A DNA stretch of 64,000 bases from Thermoplasmatota archaeon (lineage in GTDB: Archaea; Thermoplasmatota; Thermoplasmata; UBA10834). Position numbers and translations under genes: made by a program. The stretch lies in assembly GCA_018818785.1 (NCBI GenBank), contig JAHIRF010000008.1, positions 149,121-213,120 on the forward strand, written 5' to 3'. Below the pieces are notes generated by a model. It was not told the origin of the DNA. It worked only from the letters and a program-made list of their open reading frames with translations, and searched no databases. This document shows, piece by piece, positions 34,777 through 43,231 of this stretch; position 1 is the first letter of the stretch; the number at the start of each line of letters is the position of its first letter.

Positions 34777-35115
34777 CTACTCCCGAGTCTTCTGCTTGGG
34801 CGAGGTCGCCTTCAGATATTGCCGCTTGAGGTTCTTGATGGTGCCCGAAGTCCTGAGCGTGACTACCTTGCACGGGACATTCATGACAGAATCCACCTTC
34901 GTCAGCACCTCTATCGCCTCGTCCTTGAATCTGTGAGGTACCTTGAGTATCCCGACCTCGGGCTCGAACACGGTTATCCTGAAGTCGTTCTGGATGAGCG
35001 TGCCTTTTGCCTTTGCCAGAAGTGATGAGAGAAAATCGTTTCTGGCGAAAGGTCTCACGCTCTCGATCCTGAAAGCGATGTATCTCCACCTCTCGCCAGG
35101 GGCCTTCTTCGGCAT
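34777..35115 (-). CDS. rnp2: RNase P protein component 2 (Pop5)
   Basis: 112 residues. Ferredoxin-like RNA-binding subunit of archaeal RNase P. PGERWRYIAFRIESVRPFARNDFLSSL, the FEPEVGILKVPHRFKDEAIEVL segment and the VVTLRTSGTIKNLK motif are Pop5 features. ATG 35115 lies five bases after the ftsZ stop; the longer frame overlaps ftsZ. The Rpp30 gene (rnp3), usual next to it, is absent. Confidence 0.93.
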   Translation of the reverse strand: MPKKAPGERWRYIAFRIESVRPFARNDFLSSLLAKAKGTLIQNDFRITVFEPEVGILKVPHRFKDEAIEVLTKVDSVMNVPCKVVTLRTSGTIKNLKRQYLKATSPKQKTRE

Positions 35116-35120
35116 GGATC

Positions 35121-36230
35121 TCAGCGCACGAAGTCCATGCCATGTTTGGCGGTGTTCTGGGGATCGGGGGACAACAGCTGCGGGCTCTTGACTCCCGTGA
35201 GGACGACCATGACCCTCATGAGTCCGTCCATTGCCGGGTCCACGCTGCAACCCCAGATTATCCTCGCGTTCGGATTGATCTTCGCGTTGACGAGTTCGGC
35301 CGCCTTCTCCGCCTCAGAGACGGTCATGTCCGGTCCGCCCGTCACCCTGATCAGGGCGCCCCTCGCACTGGATAGGTCGATATCTCCCAGGAGCGGCGAT
35401 TCGAGCGCCTGTCTAACTGCGCTGTCCACGCGGTCTCCTCTCGAGGAAGTCTTGTTGTCCGCCTCGCCCATTCCTATGAGCGCGACGCCGCCGTTCTTCA
35501 TGATAGTCATGACATCGTTGAAATCCAGGTTGACGAGCCCGGGTTTGGTGATTATCTCGGTGAGCCCCTTGATGGATTCCATCAGGACTTCATCGGCCAC
35601 TCTGAAAGCAGCGTCCAGTGGCAGTTTGGGGACCAGCTCCAGAAGCTTGTCGTTCGATATGACCGCGGTGGTATCGCAATTCATCCTGAGCCGGTCTAGA
35701 CCCCTGACCGCGTTCTCCATGCGGATCTTGCCCTCGGCTTTGAATGGCATAGTGACTATTCCGATCGTTAGAGCGCCGGATTCCCTGGCCATCCTCGCGA
35801 CGACTGGTGCGGACCCAGTGCCCGTGCCGCCGCCCATACCGGCAGTGACGAAGACGATGTTGGACCCCTTCACGTACTGTTTCAGGTCCTCTTCGGATTC
35901 CATCGCGGCTCTCTCGCCCACCTCGGGGAGTGCTCCTGCGCCCAACCCCTTCGTCAAGGTCTTGCCTAGGAGAATCTTGTGTGGCGAATGGATATGCAAC
36001 AGGTGCTTGGCATCGGTGTTCGCGGCGACAATGTCGGCACCGAAAATGCCCGATTGCTGGAGGCGGTTGACCGTGTTGGAACCTCCGCCTCCACATCCTA
36101 CGATAGTTATGTTCACCTTCAGCTTCTCGACTATCTTGGCAAGTTCCTCATCCTCGGGAATGCCCATCTTGTCCTTCGTGCTCTTTTCCGTCGCGTGCAG
36201 CTCGAGAGCATCATCTATGAGTGATTTCAT
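35121..36230 (-). CDS. ftsZ: cell division GTPase FtsZ (first copy)
   Basis: 369 residues. The tubulin signature AGMGGGTGTGSAPV binds the GTP phosphates, IVGCGGGGSNTVNR is the N-terminal loop, and NLDFNDVMTIM is the T7 synergy loop with catalytic Asp. A short linker ends in the C-terminal peptide GMDFVR. It shares a 360-base divergent region with the second ftsZ. One of the pair may correspond to archaeal FtsZ1 and the other to FtsZ2; the sequence alone does not let me assign which. Confidence 0.97.
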   Translation of the reverse strand: MKSLIDDALELHATEKSTKDKMGIPEDEELAKIVEKLKVNITIVGCGGGGSNTVNRLQQSGIFGADIVAANTDAKHLLHIHSPHKILLGKTLTKGLGAGALPEVGERAAMESEEDLKQYVKGSNIVFVTAGMGGGTGTGSAPVVARMARESGALTIGIVTMPFKAEGKIRMENAVRGLDRLRMNCDTTAVISNDKLLELVPKLPLDAAFRVADEVLMESIKGLTEIITKPGLVNLDFNDVMTIMKNGGVALIGMGEADNKTSSRGDRVDSAVRQALESPLLGDIDLSSARGALIRVTGGPDMTVSEAEKAAELVNAKINPNARIIWGCSVDPAMDGLMRVMVVLTGVKSPQLLSPDPQNTAKHGMDFVR

Positions 36231-36590
36231 TTCATCCCATCCTAAATTGTTTGCAGATATGAAATAATCAGCTAACTATATAAACGAATCCACACCCGCC
36301 AGTATGCATTTCTCCGAAGGTGTGTGAGCGCGCACGCGCATCGTGTCTCGGGCAACATCCGAGACAGTTCCTTTGATCTCACGGGTCCATTGTTCGACTG
36401 CCCGCATGTGCATGCGTACGCTCAGATAGACTACGATGAATTACCGAGCATCGAGCGCGCGCACCCCCGTGCACGGTGAGCGGAACGGGACTCTATCGTG
36501 TTTCAGACAAAAATACTGGCTAGACCCAGTACTTAGGAATGTTTATATTCGAGTTACTGGATATCTTACACAGCTTTATGGGGTGCATTA
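36231..36590. promoter_or_regulatory. divergent ftsZ-ftsZ promoter region
   Basis: 360 bases without a gene. A TATA element for the minus-strand copy lies at 36276-36286 (CTATATAAACG read on the plus strand), and one for the plus-strand copy at 36539-36549 (ATGTTTATATT). Between them are a perfect 8-base inverted repeat TGTCTCGG/CCGAGACA with a 7-base spacer (36344-36366) and three stretches of alternating purine-pyrimidine (about 36320-36340, 36404-36421 and 36448-36462). No conserved RNA gene was recognised. Confidence 0.6.
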
Positions 36591-37799
36591 ATGCCGAAAT
36601 CACTTGTCAAAGACGCATTGGGAAAAGACGTGCAAGAAATTATCGAGAAATCTTCTCAACAGCCCGAACAGCAGGCGCATGCTTCACAACCTGCGCCTAT
36701 GTCCGCGGACGATGAAGAGATTGCCAAGATCGCGGAACAGCTGGATGTTAGCATCAAGATCATAGGCTGCGGTGGTGGCGGATCGAACACCATAAACAGG
36801 TGTGTTGAGGGAGGGATCTCAGGAGCGCAGTTGTGTGCCATAAACACGGATGCCAAGCATCTGCTGGTGATACACGCGCCCAAGAAGATATTGATCGGAA
36901 AGAACATCACGCGGGGCCTGGGTGCCGGCGCGATACCGCAGGTCGGAGAGGCCGCCGCGAAGGAGAACGAGCGCGATATACGCGATTTCCTGAACGGTGC
37001 CAACATAGTGTTCGTCACCGCAGGCATGGGTGGCGGAACAGGTACTGGCTCGGCACACTTCGCTGCAAGGCTCGCGAAGGAGATGAAGGCACTGACCATC
37101 GGAGTCGTCACCCTCCCATTCAAGGCTGAGGGAGAACTCAGGATGGATAACGCCCTTGACGGGCTGGAGAGGCTGAGGAGACTCTGCGACACAACCATCG
37201 TGATACCGAACGACAAGCTCCTGGAACTGGTCCCGAAGCTACCAGTCGATGCTGCGTTCAAGGTTGCTGATGAGATACTGATGCAGACCATCAGAGGCCT
37301 TACTGAGATCATAACGAAGCCCGGACTGGTCAACCTCGACTACAGCGACATAATGACCGTCATGAACGAGGGCGGAGTGGCCTTCGTAGGCATGGGCGAG
37401 TCGGAGGACACAGACGCCGAGGAGAGGATCCAGTCCGCAGTGGATGAGGCTCTTAACTCTCCGTTGCTGGGCGAGATCGACCTCGGAGACGCGAGGGGTG
37501 CGCTCATCAGGGTAGTCGGTGGACCGGACATGACCGTCACCGAAGCTCAGAGGGCTGCGGAGGTCGTCGGTGAGAGGATCAACAAGCATGCGAGGCTCAT
37601 CTGGGGATGCAGTGTGGACCCGGCCTACGAGGGACAGGTCCGCGTGCTGCTGATCGTGACCGGTGCGAAGTCGACCACATTGATCGGCAAGAACCACAAC
37701 AGCGTGGCCTCCGACAAGTCGAACAATGACAGGCCTTCAGCTGCACCATCGCGATCGTACGGGTCCGATGACGACTCTGGGATCGACTTCGTGAGATAG
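36591..37799 (+). CDS. ftsZ: cell division GTPase FtsZ (second copy)
   Basis: 402 residues. The same core as the first copy (AGMGGGTGTGSAHF, IIGCGGGGSNTINR, NLDYSDIMTVM), with a longer N-terminal lead (about 45 residues, Gln/Ala-rich) and a longer Ser/Asn-rich C-terminal linker. It ends in GIDFVR, nearly identical to the end of the first copy, which suggests that both bind the same partner, probably SepF. TATA at 36539-36549 and a GGGG ribosome-binding site lie upstream. Its own single-gene transcript. Confidence 0.97.
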   Translation: MPKSLVKDALGKDVQEIIEKSSQQPEQQAHASQPAPMSADDEEIAKIAEQLDVSIKIIGCGGGGSNTINRCVEGGISGAQLCAINTDAKHLLVIHAPKKILIGKNITRGLGAGAIPQVGEAAAKENERDIRDFLNGANIVFVTAGMGGGTGTGSAHFAARLAKEMKALTIGVVTLPFKAEGELRMDNALDGLERLRRLCDTTIVIPNDKLLELVPKLPVDAAFKVADEILMQTIRGLTEIITKPGLVNLDYSDIMTVMNEGGVAFVGMGESEDTDAEERIQSAVDEALNSPLLGEIDLGDARGALIRVVGGPDMTVTEAQRAAEVVGERINKHARLIWGCSVDPAYEGQVRVLLIVTGAKSTTLIGKNHNSVASDKSNNDRPSAAPSRSYGSDDDSGIDFVR

Positions 37800-37854
37800 A
37801 CCGATCTGATAGTCAACAAACACAAACGGCGCGGCGGCCGAGAGGTCGTCCCGC

Positions 37855-38844
37855 CTAAACCTTGATTTTTCTCTCCCTCTTTCCTTCCAGTTTTGGCTCG
37901 TCCGCGAACCTAGCACCGCACTTCGGGCAGAACTTGTCATCTAGACTCACCTTGGACCCGCATAGGGAGCATTCCGCCCCGCCCACTCTGTCGGAGAACA
38001 CGACACCGCACAGACAGGCGAAGGCGTCCTTGTCCACCCGTCGTCCGCACGATGGACATTCGGTAATGTATTCAATGAAAGACCGTCCACAGAAATGGCA
38101 CTCCGACGACGACTCTGGTATCTCCTCGCCGCATCCTGTACATATCATGTTGCCTTCTCCGACCAGTCTCGCTCCGCACTTGCATAGACCCTCCTCATCG
38201 GAGACTATCCGCCCACATTCCGGGCATTGGTACAGGTCTCTCGAGAAATCCGTCGAGAAGACGACGCCGCAGCTGTTGCAGAACTGGTCGTCCTCCGATA
38301 ATGTGTTCGCGCACTCGGGGCATTGGAGAGCCCGTTCGTACAGCGAGCAATCGCAGCTTTCGCCATCGATGAGCCTGCGTCCGCATATGTTGCAGAACAT
38401 CGCGTTGTCCGGCGAACTCCGCACCTGCCCCTTGAAGGCGAGATAAGTGTGCTCGGTCATCTCTCCCAGCAGGAACCTCTCCTCGATGAGCAGTAATTTA
38501 TCCTCTTTCGATAGAGAGATCGACCTCACCGAAGGCATCTCTGAGTCGACGACATGAGGTTTCTGCCTCGAGTATCCGAGCTCTCTGTCGCACACAGGGC
38601 AATTCTCGACGCGCATGGCACATGAGTTGTGGAACTGCTTTCCGCACCCGCACAGGACGCTTGGCAGCCCCTGCTTGATGACCCCGAGGCATATGTCGCA
38701 CTTGGTCTGCCCCTTCACTCTGACCGCCTTGACCTGTGGTCTTGTCCGGACCTGCACCCTCCTGGTGGCCGCCCGGATCTTCTGGCCCTTCGGCACCTTG
38801 ATCAGACGCGGGCCAGTCTTGGACTTTCCACGAGGAGCAGTCAT
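37855..38844 (-). CDS. RING-CH-like domain plus SHOCT-like and six zinc ribbons
   Basis: 329 residues. A basic N-terminal tail (about 1-45) precedes a RING-CH-like cluster: C49, C52, C65, C67, H72, C75, C82 and C85 in the C4HC3 spacing of RINGv domains. A SHOCT-like helix pair (LLLIEERFLLGEMTEHTYLAFK, about 118-139) follows. Then come six CxxC...CxC/CxxC zinc ribbons (CNICGRR, CPECANT, CPECGRI, CTGCGEE, CPSCGRR, CSLCGSK). Tandem zinc ribbons occur in many archaeal proteins of unknown function, but with a RING-like unit they are rare. A role in protein interaction or ubiquitin-like modification is possible but unproven. It is convergent with ftsZ. Confidence 0.7.
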   Translation of the reverse strand: MTAPRGKSKTGPRLIKVPKGQKIRAATRRVQVRTRPQVKAVRVKGQTKCDICLGVIKQGLPSVLCGCGKQFHNSCAMRVENCPVCDRELGYSRQKPHVVDSEMPSVRSISLSKEDKLLLIEERFLLGEMTEHTYLAFKGQVRSSPDNAMFCNICGRRLIDGESCDCSLYERALQCPECANTLSEDDQFCNSCGVVFSTDFSRDLYQCPECGRIVSDEEGLCKCGARLVGEGNMICTGCGEEIPESSSECHFCGRSFIEYITECPSCGRRVDKDAFACLCGVVFSDRVGGAECSLCGSKVSLDDKFCPKCGARFADEPKLEGKRERKIKV

Positions 38845-38943
38845 TCTGGATGATTTCCCTGCTCTGATAGACAAACTCTTTTCTCCAGCGATCAGTGCAA
38901 CGTCTGCAACGGATATAAATTCCAGGCACCCGATTCCCCCATC

Positions 38944-39477
38944 ATGTCCCTTAAGGAGACTGTACGGTTCGTGGGCGAACTGATGGCCCTGTCCGCCAGG
39001 ACCGCTCCGAAGGCAGTGGGCCAGGATTTCATCGAGATCAGGCTGCTCACAGATTCCGAACGGATAGCGGTCGGCAACGACATGATCCAGATAGCTAAGG
39101 AAAGGAACTCTCCAGGATTCGAGAGGGACGGGCAGAACGTCCTCGATTCGGATGCAGTGCTTCTCATCGGTCTACAGGCACACAAAGGGATAGGCCTGGA
39201 CTGCGGCGCCTGCGGATACGATGGCTGCACGGGGTTCAACGAGGCCACCTACAAGGGCGATTTCCAGGGACCCAACTGCGCGGTTCGATTGCTCGACCTG
39301 GGCATCGCCCTCGGTTCGGCGGCTAAGACTGCATCCGATCATAATGTGGATAACAGGATCATGTATCGTGTGGGCGTCTCAGCAAGGCGTCTCGGTCTCT
39401 CTCAGTCGAATATCGTCCATGGTATACCACTGTCTGCCACAGGCAAGAGCATCTTCTTTGATCGTACGAAGAAGTGA
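38944..39477 (+). CDS. DUF2148 ferredoxin-domain protein
   Basis: 177 residues. DUF2148 family: a Cys group LDCGACGYDGC (about 85-95) with C in PNCAVRLLDLGIALGSA (about 110-126), giving four Cys for an Fe-S cluster as in the NADPH- or Fe-S-linked members. The N-terminal SLKETVRFVGELMALSARTAPK and the middle DAVLLIGLQ are also typical. Function unknown, probably redox-related. It is divergent from the zinc-ribbon gene with only about 100 bases between. Confidence 0.85.
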   Translation: MSLKETVRFVGELMALSARTAPKAVGQDFIEIRLLTDSERIAVGNDMIQIAKERNSPGFERDGQNVLDSDAVLLIGLQAHKGIGLDCGACGYDGCTGFNEATYKGDFQGPNCAVRLLDLGIALGSAAKTASDHNVDNRIMYRVGVSARRLGLSQSNIVHGIPLSATGKSIFFDRTKK

Positions 39478-39481
39478 TGGG

Positions 39482-40315
39482 TCATAGTTCCGAGGGATTC
39501 CGGAGTTTCAGCGGATTTCCTACAAATGTACCATCGAGAAGGTATGCTCTGAACGATCCCTCGTCCGCGATGGAGTTTCTGAATATGGGTCCGAGGAACG
39601 CTCTGGGGTCGCTGTTCACCGCTGTGCCTGTCAGCAGAGGGTTGAATGCTGGAATCACTACAAGTTCACTGGGACACGAATCGTATCTCTCCAATGTCGT
39701 CTCCTCGTGCAAGGATGTTCTGAGCCAACATTTCTCGATGTTCCTCGCGCCGAGCGAATCCTTCAGTAGAACGGATGGGTGTATGTGTCCCATGACGATC
39801 TTCTCGCATCTCATGACCTCATCGGACGGCCACACGTGCCCGTGGAACAGACCTGTATCCTGCACGGTCCATCCCTTGCTTCCCATGCCCTCGCACCCTT
39901 CGGGAAGAACGGATGCGATGCCGCCATCGTGATTGCCGGAGATCAGGACGACCCTGTCGAACACCTCCAGCATGCGCCCGAGCAGTTGTCTGATTTCCGC
40001 ATCCTCCTTTCGGTCCACGGTGGGTATCTTATGCTTGAGATCCCCCAGCAAGACCAGGTTACGTGCGATCTTTGACAGGGATTCCAGATCCCTCATCATC
40101 CTTGGCATCTGGGTGGGGATGCTGAACCCAGCCCTCCTCATTTGGACCTCTATGCCTATGTGAAGGTCCGCTACGGCCGCCCAGCTGTCCCTCCCCGTCA
40201 TTATGAGCGCTGGCATGTCTGGCACTGGTTCCAGGTCCACGGTCTCTTGTACCGCCTGGGCTGTGATAAATATCCTTCCCCTATCGGCCTGTCCTGAGTC
40301 GCTCGGCCAGGACAT
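39482..40315 (-). CDS. COG1407-type metallophosphoesterase
   Basis: 277 residues. DLHIG (DxH), GDLKH (GDxxH) and SGNHDGG (GNHD) provide the dinuclear metal site, followed by GHVWP and MGHIHP. This is the COG1407 group, found beside Lhr-like helicases or DNA ligase in other archaea and bacteria and probably a DNA/RNA phosphoesterase. The start overlaps the next gene by 35 bases; the family's usual start would be near the internal MPALIMTGRDSWAAVADLHIG. The C-terminus has a GPIFRNSIADEG...YLLDGTFVGNPLKLR extension. Specificity is not known. Confidence 0.8.
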   Translation of the reverse strand: MSWPSDSGQADRGRIFITAQAVQETVDLEPVPDMPALIMTGRDSWAAVADLHIGIEVQMRRAGFSIPTQMPRMMRDLESLSKIARNLVLLGDLKHKIPTVDRKEDAEIRQLLGRMLEVFDRVVLISGNHDGGIASVLPEGCEGMGSKGWTVQDTGLFHGHVWPSDEVMRCEKIVMGHIHPSVLLKDSLGARNIEKCWLRTSLHEETTLERYDSCPSELVVIPAFNPLLTGTAVNSDPRAFLGPIFRNSIADEGSFRAYLLDGTFVGNPLKLRNPSEL

Positions 40316-40958
40316 GGGGCAGCCCCTGGTCTCTTATCGCTTTCGCGGCATCATCTATCAGGTAGCCGAAGCGGATTATGCGGCATCTCAGCGGGTCCGT
40401 TTCAACCACCGCGAGGCTGCCATGCGGATCGCTGTCCCTCGGCTGCCCGACAGAGCCCGGGTTCAGGATGATGCCTCTCGTGAACTCCTTGACATAGGGC
40501 ATATGAGTATGGCCGAGGATGACCATATCTGCCTTCGCGATGTCCAGGATATCTTCTTGCGCACTTTCCGCGTACACATACTCATTCATCGTCCTCGGTG
40601 AGCCATGGTACATGGCAATCGTCCGGTTGTCGATGACTTCGTTTGCGGACGGTCGGAGTGATTCGAGGAACATCCGTGCGCTCTCATTCAGCACTCCAAT
40701 GGTCCAGTTCGCCGCTGCATGGGCGTACGGATTCATCCCTGAGAATATCTTCGTCACGACGGCTTCATCATGGTTCCCTCGGATCGAGCGATGGCATATC
40801 CTCCGGAGGGTATCACAACATTCGTTCGGGTTCGCACCGTAACCGACGGCATCGCCTGCGAAGAATATCGCCTCGACCCTCTCGGCATCCATGACCTCGA
40901 CCGCGCTCCTCAGGGCATGGATGTTCGAATGCACGTCCGCGATCACGCCCAGCCTCAT
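40281..40958 (-). CDS. metallophosphoesterase (MJ0936/YfcE-like)
   Basis: 225 residues. ADVHSN (DxHxN), AGDAVGYG (GD), RGNHDEA (GNHD), YHGSPR and LGHTHMP (GHTH) are the calcineurin-type metal motifs, with the spacing of the archaeal MJ0936 phosphodiesterase. Substrate unknown, though 2',3'-cAMP or bis-p-nitrophenyl phosphate is hydrolysed by homologues. It shares its transcript with the COG1407 gene and nnr. Confidence 0.85.
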   Translation of the reverse strand: MRLGVIADVHSNIHALRSAVEVMDAERVEAIFFAGDAVGYGANPNECCDTLRRICHRSIRGNHDEAVVTKIFSGMNPYAHAAANWTIGVLNESARMFLESLRPSANEVIDNRTIAMYHGSPRTMNEYVYAESAQEDILDIAKADMVILGHTHMPYVKEFTRGIILNPGSVGQPRDSDPHGSLAVVETDPLRCRIIRFGYLIDDAAKAIRDQGLPHVLAERLRTGR

Positions 40959-40966
40959 GCCCTCAC

Positions 40967-42418
40967 TCAGCTTCCGATGGCCACGAGATACCTCCTCAGA
41001 ACGATGGGTATCTTATCGATCACATCAGTGGCCAAAAGGCCGTAGCTCTTCTCCTCGAATGCGAGGTCCCCTGCGAGGCCGGCCGTGAACACCCCTATCC
41101 GACCAGCCGCATATGGAGTCGCCTTCTGCGCCATTATCCCCGCAATCAGACCGGTCAGCACGTCCCCGGTCCCCCCGACGGTCATCCCATCGTTGCCGGT
41201 CCTGTTGAGCTTCACATACCTGCCATCGCTCACGATGTCCCTCGGACCTTTGAGGACGACCGTCATACTCAGCTTGGCGGCGGCCTCACGGACCATCTGG
41301 GCACGTCTCTCGTAATCATCCTGGGGCACGGTCTTCCTCGTGAGCTTCTTGAATTCGCCCGCATGGGGGGTGATGACCCCGGATTTTCCTCTCAGTATGT
41401 GCGGCTTCGCTCCGCACGCAGCGATGGCATCCGCATCTATCACCATAGGTTTCCTACATTTGCTTATGAATCTCTGAACAGCTATCATGGTCGGCTTGGA
41501 GTCCCCCAGTCCAGGTCCTATGACCACTACATCGAACTCCGCGGACATTTTGAGCAGTTCCTCCACGTGCTCGGACCCGAACACCATACCTTTGAGCGGA
41601 CGAACGATCAGGTTGGGTGAATATATCGATACTGGGATCGCGGCAGGCTCCGGTGTCGCAACGAATATCAGATCGATGCCCGACCTCATGGCGGCCATAC
41701 CTGCAAATGCGGGTGCGCCGCTGTAAGGTCCCCCGCCGATCACCAGGACCCTCCCAGAGTCACCCTTGTGGCTGTCCCTAATCCTCGGTGGCAGGAGTGC
41801 ATACTCCCCGGGTCCGCAGTACATCTCCGCTTCGGGTGGTATGCCAATATCCGCGACGACTATCTTGCCACAGTTCCGCTTGGTCATCCCAGTCTTCGGA
41901 GCGTGGAAAGTGATCGTGGTATCTGCGCGGACCGCCAAGTTCGAAGGCCATCCTGATGGCACATCCACAGCTATCCTTGGCTTCTTAGTCCTGTTCAGAC
42001 TTCTAATGATGCTGGCATACGGCTCCCTCGGTCGGCCCTTGATGCCCACGCCGAGCATCGAATCTATGATGATATCGTACTGCCGGATATCCATGAACTT
42101 GATCGGTCTGGCCACACCTCTGACCAGGTGCAGGTTTGATCGTGCGAGGTCTGTCGTGATCTCCTGCTCGGATTCCACGAGGAACACATCTGGCCTCATG
42201 CTCTTGAGAAGATGCCTGGCAGCGACGAAGCCGTCCCCGCCGTTGTTGCCCTTCCCGCAGATGATCGCTATGCGCGAGTTCGTCGGATAATTCTCGATTA
42301 TGTATCTGGCCACAGCTTCGCCTGCGCGTTCCATGAGCGTGATAGTCCTGACGCCGTGATAAGCGGCGTTGATGTCTAGAACCTTGACCTCTTCCGGGGG
42401 AATAGCTGCCTTGACCAC
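40967..42418 (-). CDS. nnr: bifunctional NAD(P)HX epimerase/dehydratase
   Basis: 483 residues. Repairs hydrated NAD(P)H. The N-terminal YjeF-N/epimerase part has ICGKGNNGGDGFVAARHL (about 53-70). The C-terminal ADP/ATP-dependent dehydratase (YjeF-C) has VIGPGLGDS, a GVITPHAGEFKKL motif and the NRTGNDGMTVGGTGDVLTGLIAG nucleotide loop (about 412-433). Fusion of the two is usual in archaea and bacteria. It starts with GTG 42418. First gene of a three-gene set with two phosphoesterases. Confidence 0.95.
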   Translation of the reverse strand: MVKAAIPPEEVKVLDINAAYHGVRTITLMERAGEAVARYIIENYPTNSRIAIICGKGNNGGDGFVAARHLLKSMRPDVFLVESEQEITTDLARSNLHLVRGVARPIKFMDIRQYDIIIDSMLGVGIKGRPREPYASIIRSLNRTKKPRIAVDVPSGWPSNLAVRADTTITFHAPKTGMTKRNCGKIVVADIGIPPEAEMYCGPGEYALLPPRIRDSHKGDSGRVLVIGGGPYSGAPAFAGMAAMRSGIDLIFVATPEPAAIPVSIYSPNLIVRPLKGMVFGSEHVEELLKMSAEFDVVVIGPGLGDSKPTMIAVQRFISKCRKPMVIDADAIAACGAKPHILRGKSGVITPHAGEFKKLTRKTVPQDDYERRAQMVREAAAKLSMTVVLKGPRDIVSDGRYVKLNRTGNDGMTVGGTGDVLTGLIAGIMAQKATPYAAGRIGVFTAGLAGDLAFEEKSYGLLATDVIDKIPIVLRRYLVAIGS

Positions 42419-42554
42419 GAGCGCTGATTGGTCGGAAACGTAATAAACGTGACTAGTTGCCTTTATGAGCCCAAAGACGATGAGGCGCGCGGTTTTTCAA
42501 AAGAACTAAATACACAGACTTCGTAGTCCCGAAATACTGGCAGGGATCGTATAA

Positions 42555-42845
42555 TTGAGCGATATAAAACGTCTGGTATTGGACGTATTGAAACCACACC
42601 ATCCGACCATCATCGAACTGTCGCGTAGGATATCGGTTCTGAATGGTGTCTCTGGTGTGAACTGCAGCCTTGAGGAAGTGGATCGCGAGACCGAGAGCGT
42701 GAAGATCACGGTCGTTGGCAATGCAATCGATTTCGAGAGCCTCGAAGAGACCATCTCCGATTGCGGAGCCGTGATCCACTCGGTCGACAGCGTGTCCGCG
42801 GGCAAGATGCTCGTCGAAGAAGTGGAGACCCCTCAGGACCGCTGA
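42555..42845 (+). CDS. DUF211 protein
   Basis: 96 residues. IKRLVLDVLKPHHPTIIELSRRIS and DFESLEETISDCGAVIHSVDSV match DUF211, a ferredoxin-like archaeal family (MTH889) that may bind Ca or other metals. Starts at TTG 42555, since homologues begin just before the IRRLVLDVLKP motif. It converges on srp19. Confidence 0.88.
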   Translation: MSDIKRLVLDVLKPHHPTIIELSRRISVLNGVSGVNCSLEEVDRETESVKITVVGNAIDFESLEETISDCGAVIHSVDSVSAGKMLVEEVETPQDR

Positions 42846-42854
42846 GTTCCCGAT

Positions 42855-43160
42855 CTACTTTTCGCGGGGTGTCGTCTTCAGTTTAGCTGCCACCTCGGCA
42901 ACCAACTTCTTCTTGTCCAGCTTGGGCTCCACAAGCACTCTTCCCTCTTTCCTGTACCAGAATCTCGGATACGCCTTATCGAGTTCGAGTATACAATCCA
43001 GGTTGAGGGCCCTCACCGCCTGATAGAGCATGTGTGCCGTGGGCGCATCGATGGCGTCCCTCCTAGGCACTCGCCGTCCACCCTCCCTGCTTATCTTCAC
43101 ATCGAAATAAGTCGGCCAGAGGACGATGGCTTTCTCAGGATCTACGGTCATATGGCTCAT
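42855..43160 (-). CDS. srp19: signal recognition particle 19 kDa protein
   Basis: 101 residues. Binds the SRP RNA and helps to load SRP54. IVLWPTYFDVKISREGGRRVPRRDAI and the LELDKAYPRFWYRKEGRVLVE segment are SRP19 signatures. ATG 43160 (or 43151) is chosen; the longer start at 43181 would lie in the divergent promoter region of the tldDE gene. Confidence 0.93.
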   Translation of the reverse strand: MSHMTVDPEKAIVLWPTYFDVKISREGGRRVPRRDAIDAPTAHMLYQAVRALNLDCILELDKAYPRFWYRKEGRVLVEPKLDKKKLVAEVAAKLKTTPREK

Positions 43161-43231
43161 CAGTCCAAATGTCCCACCCATATCTAATCCTGTCGGTTCG
43201 CACGTTCGGAAGTACTCTTATCTACCGGACT

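Noticed and set aside
36344-36366. Hairpin in the ftsZ gap as an H/ACA or C/D guide RNA
   Set aside because: No convincing ANA/ACA box at the proper distance, no k-turn, and no C/D box pair; kept only as a regulatory element.
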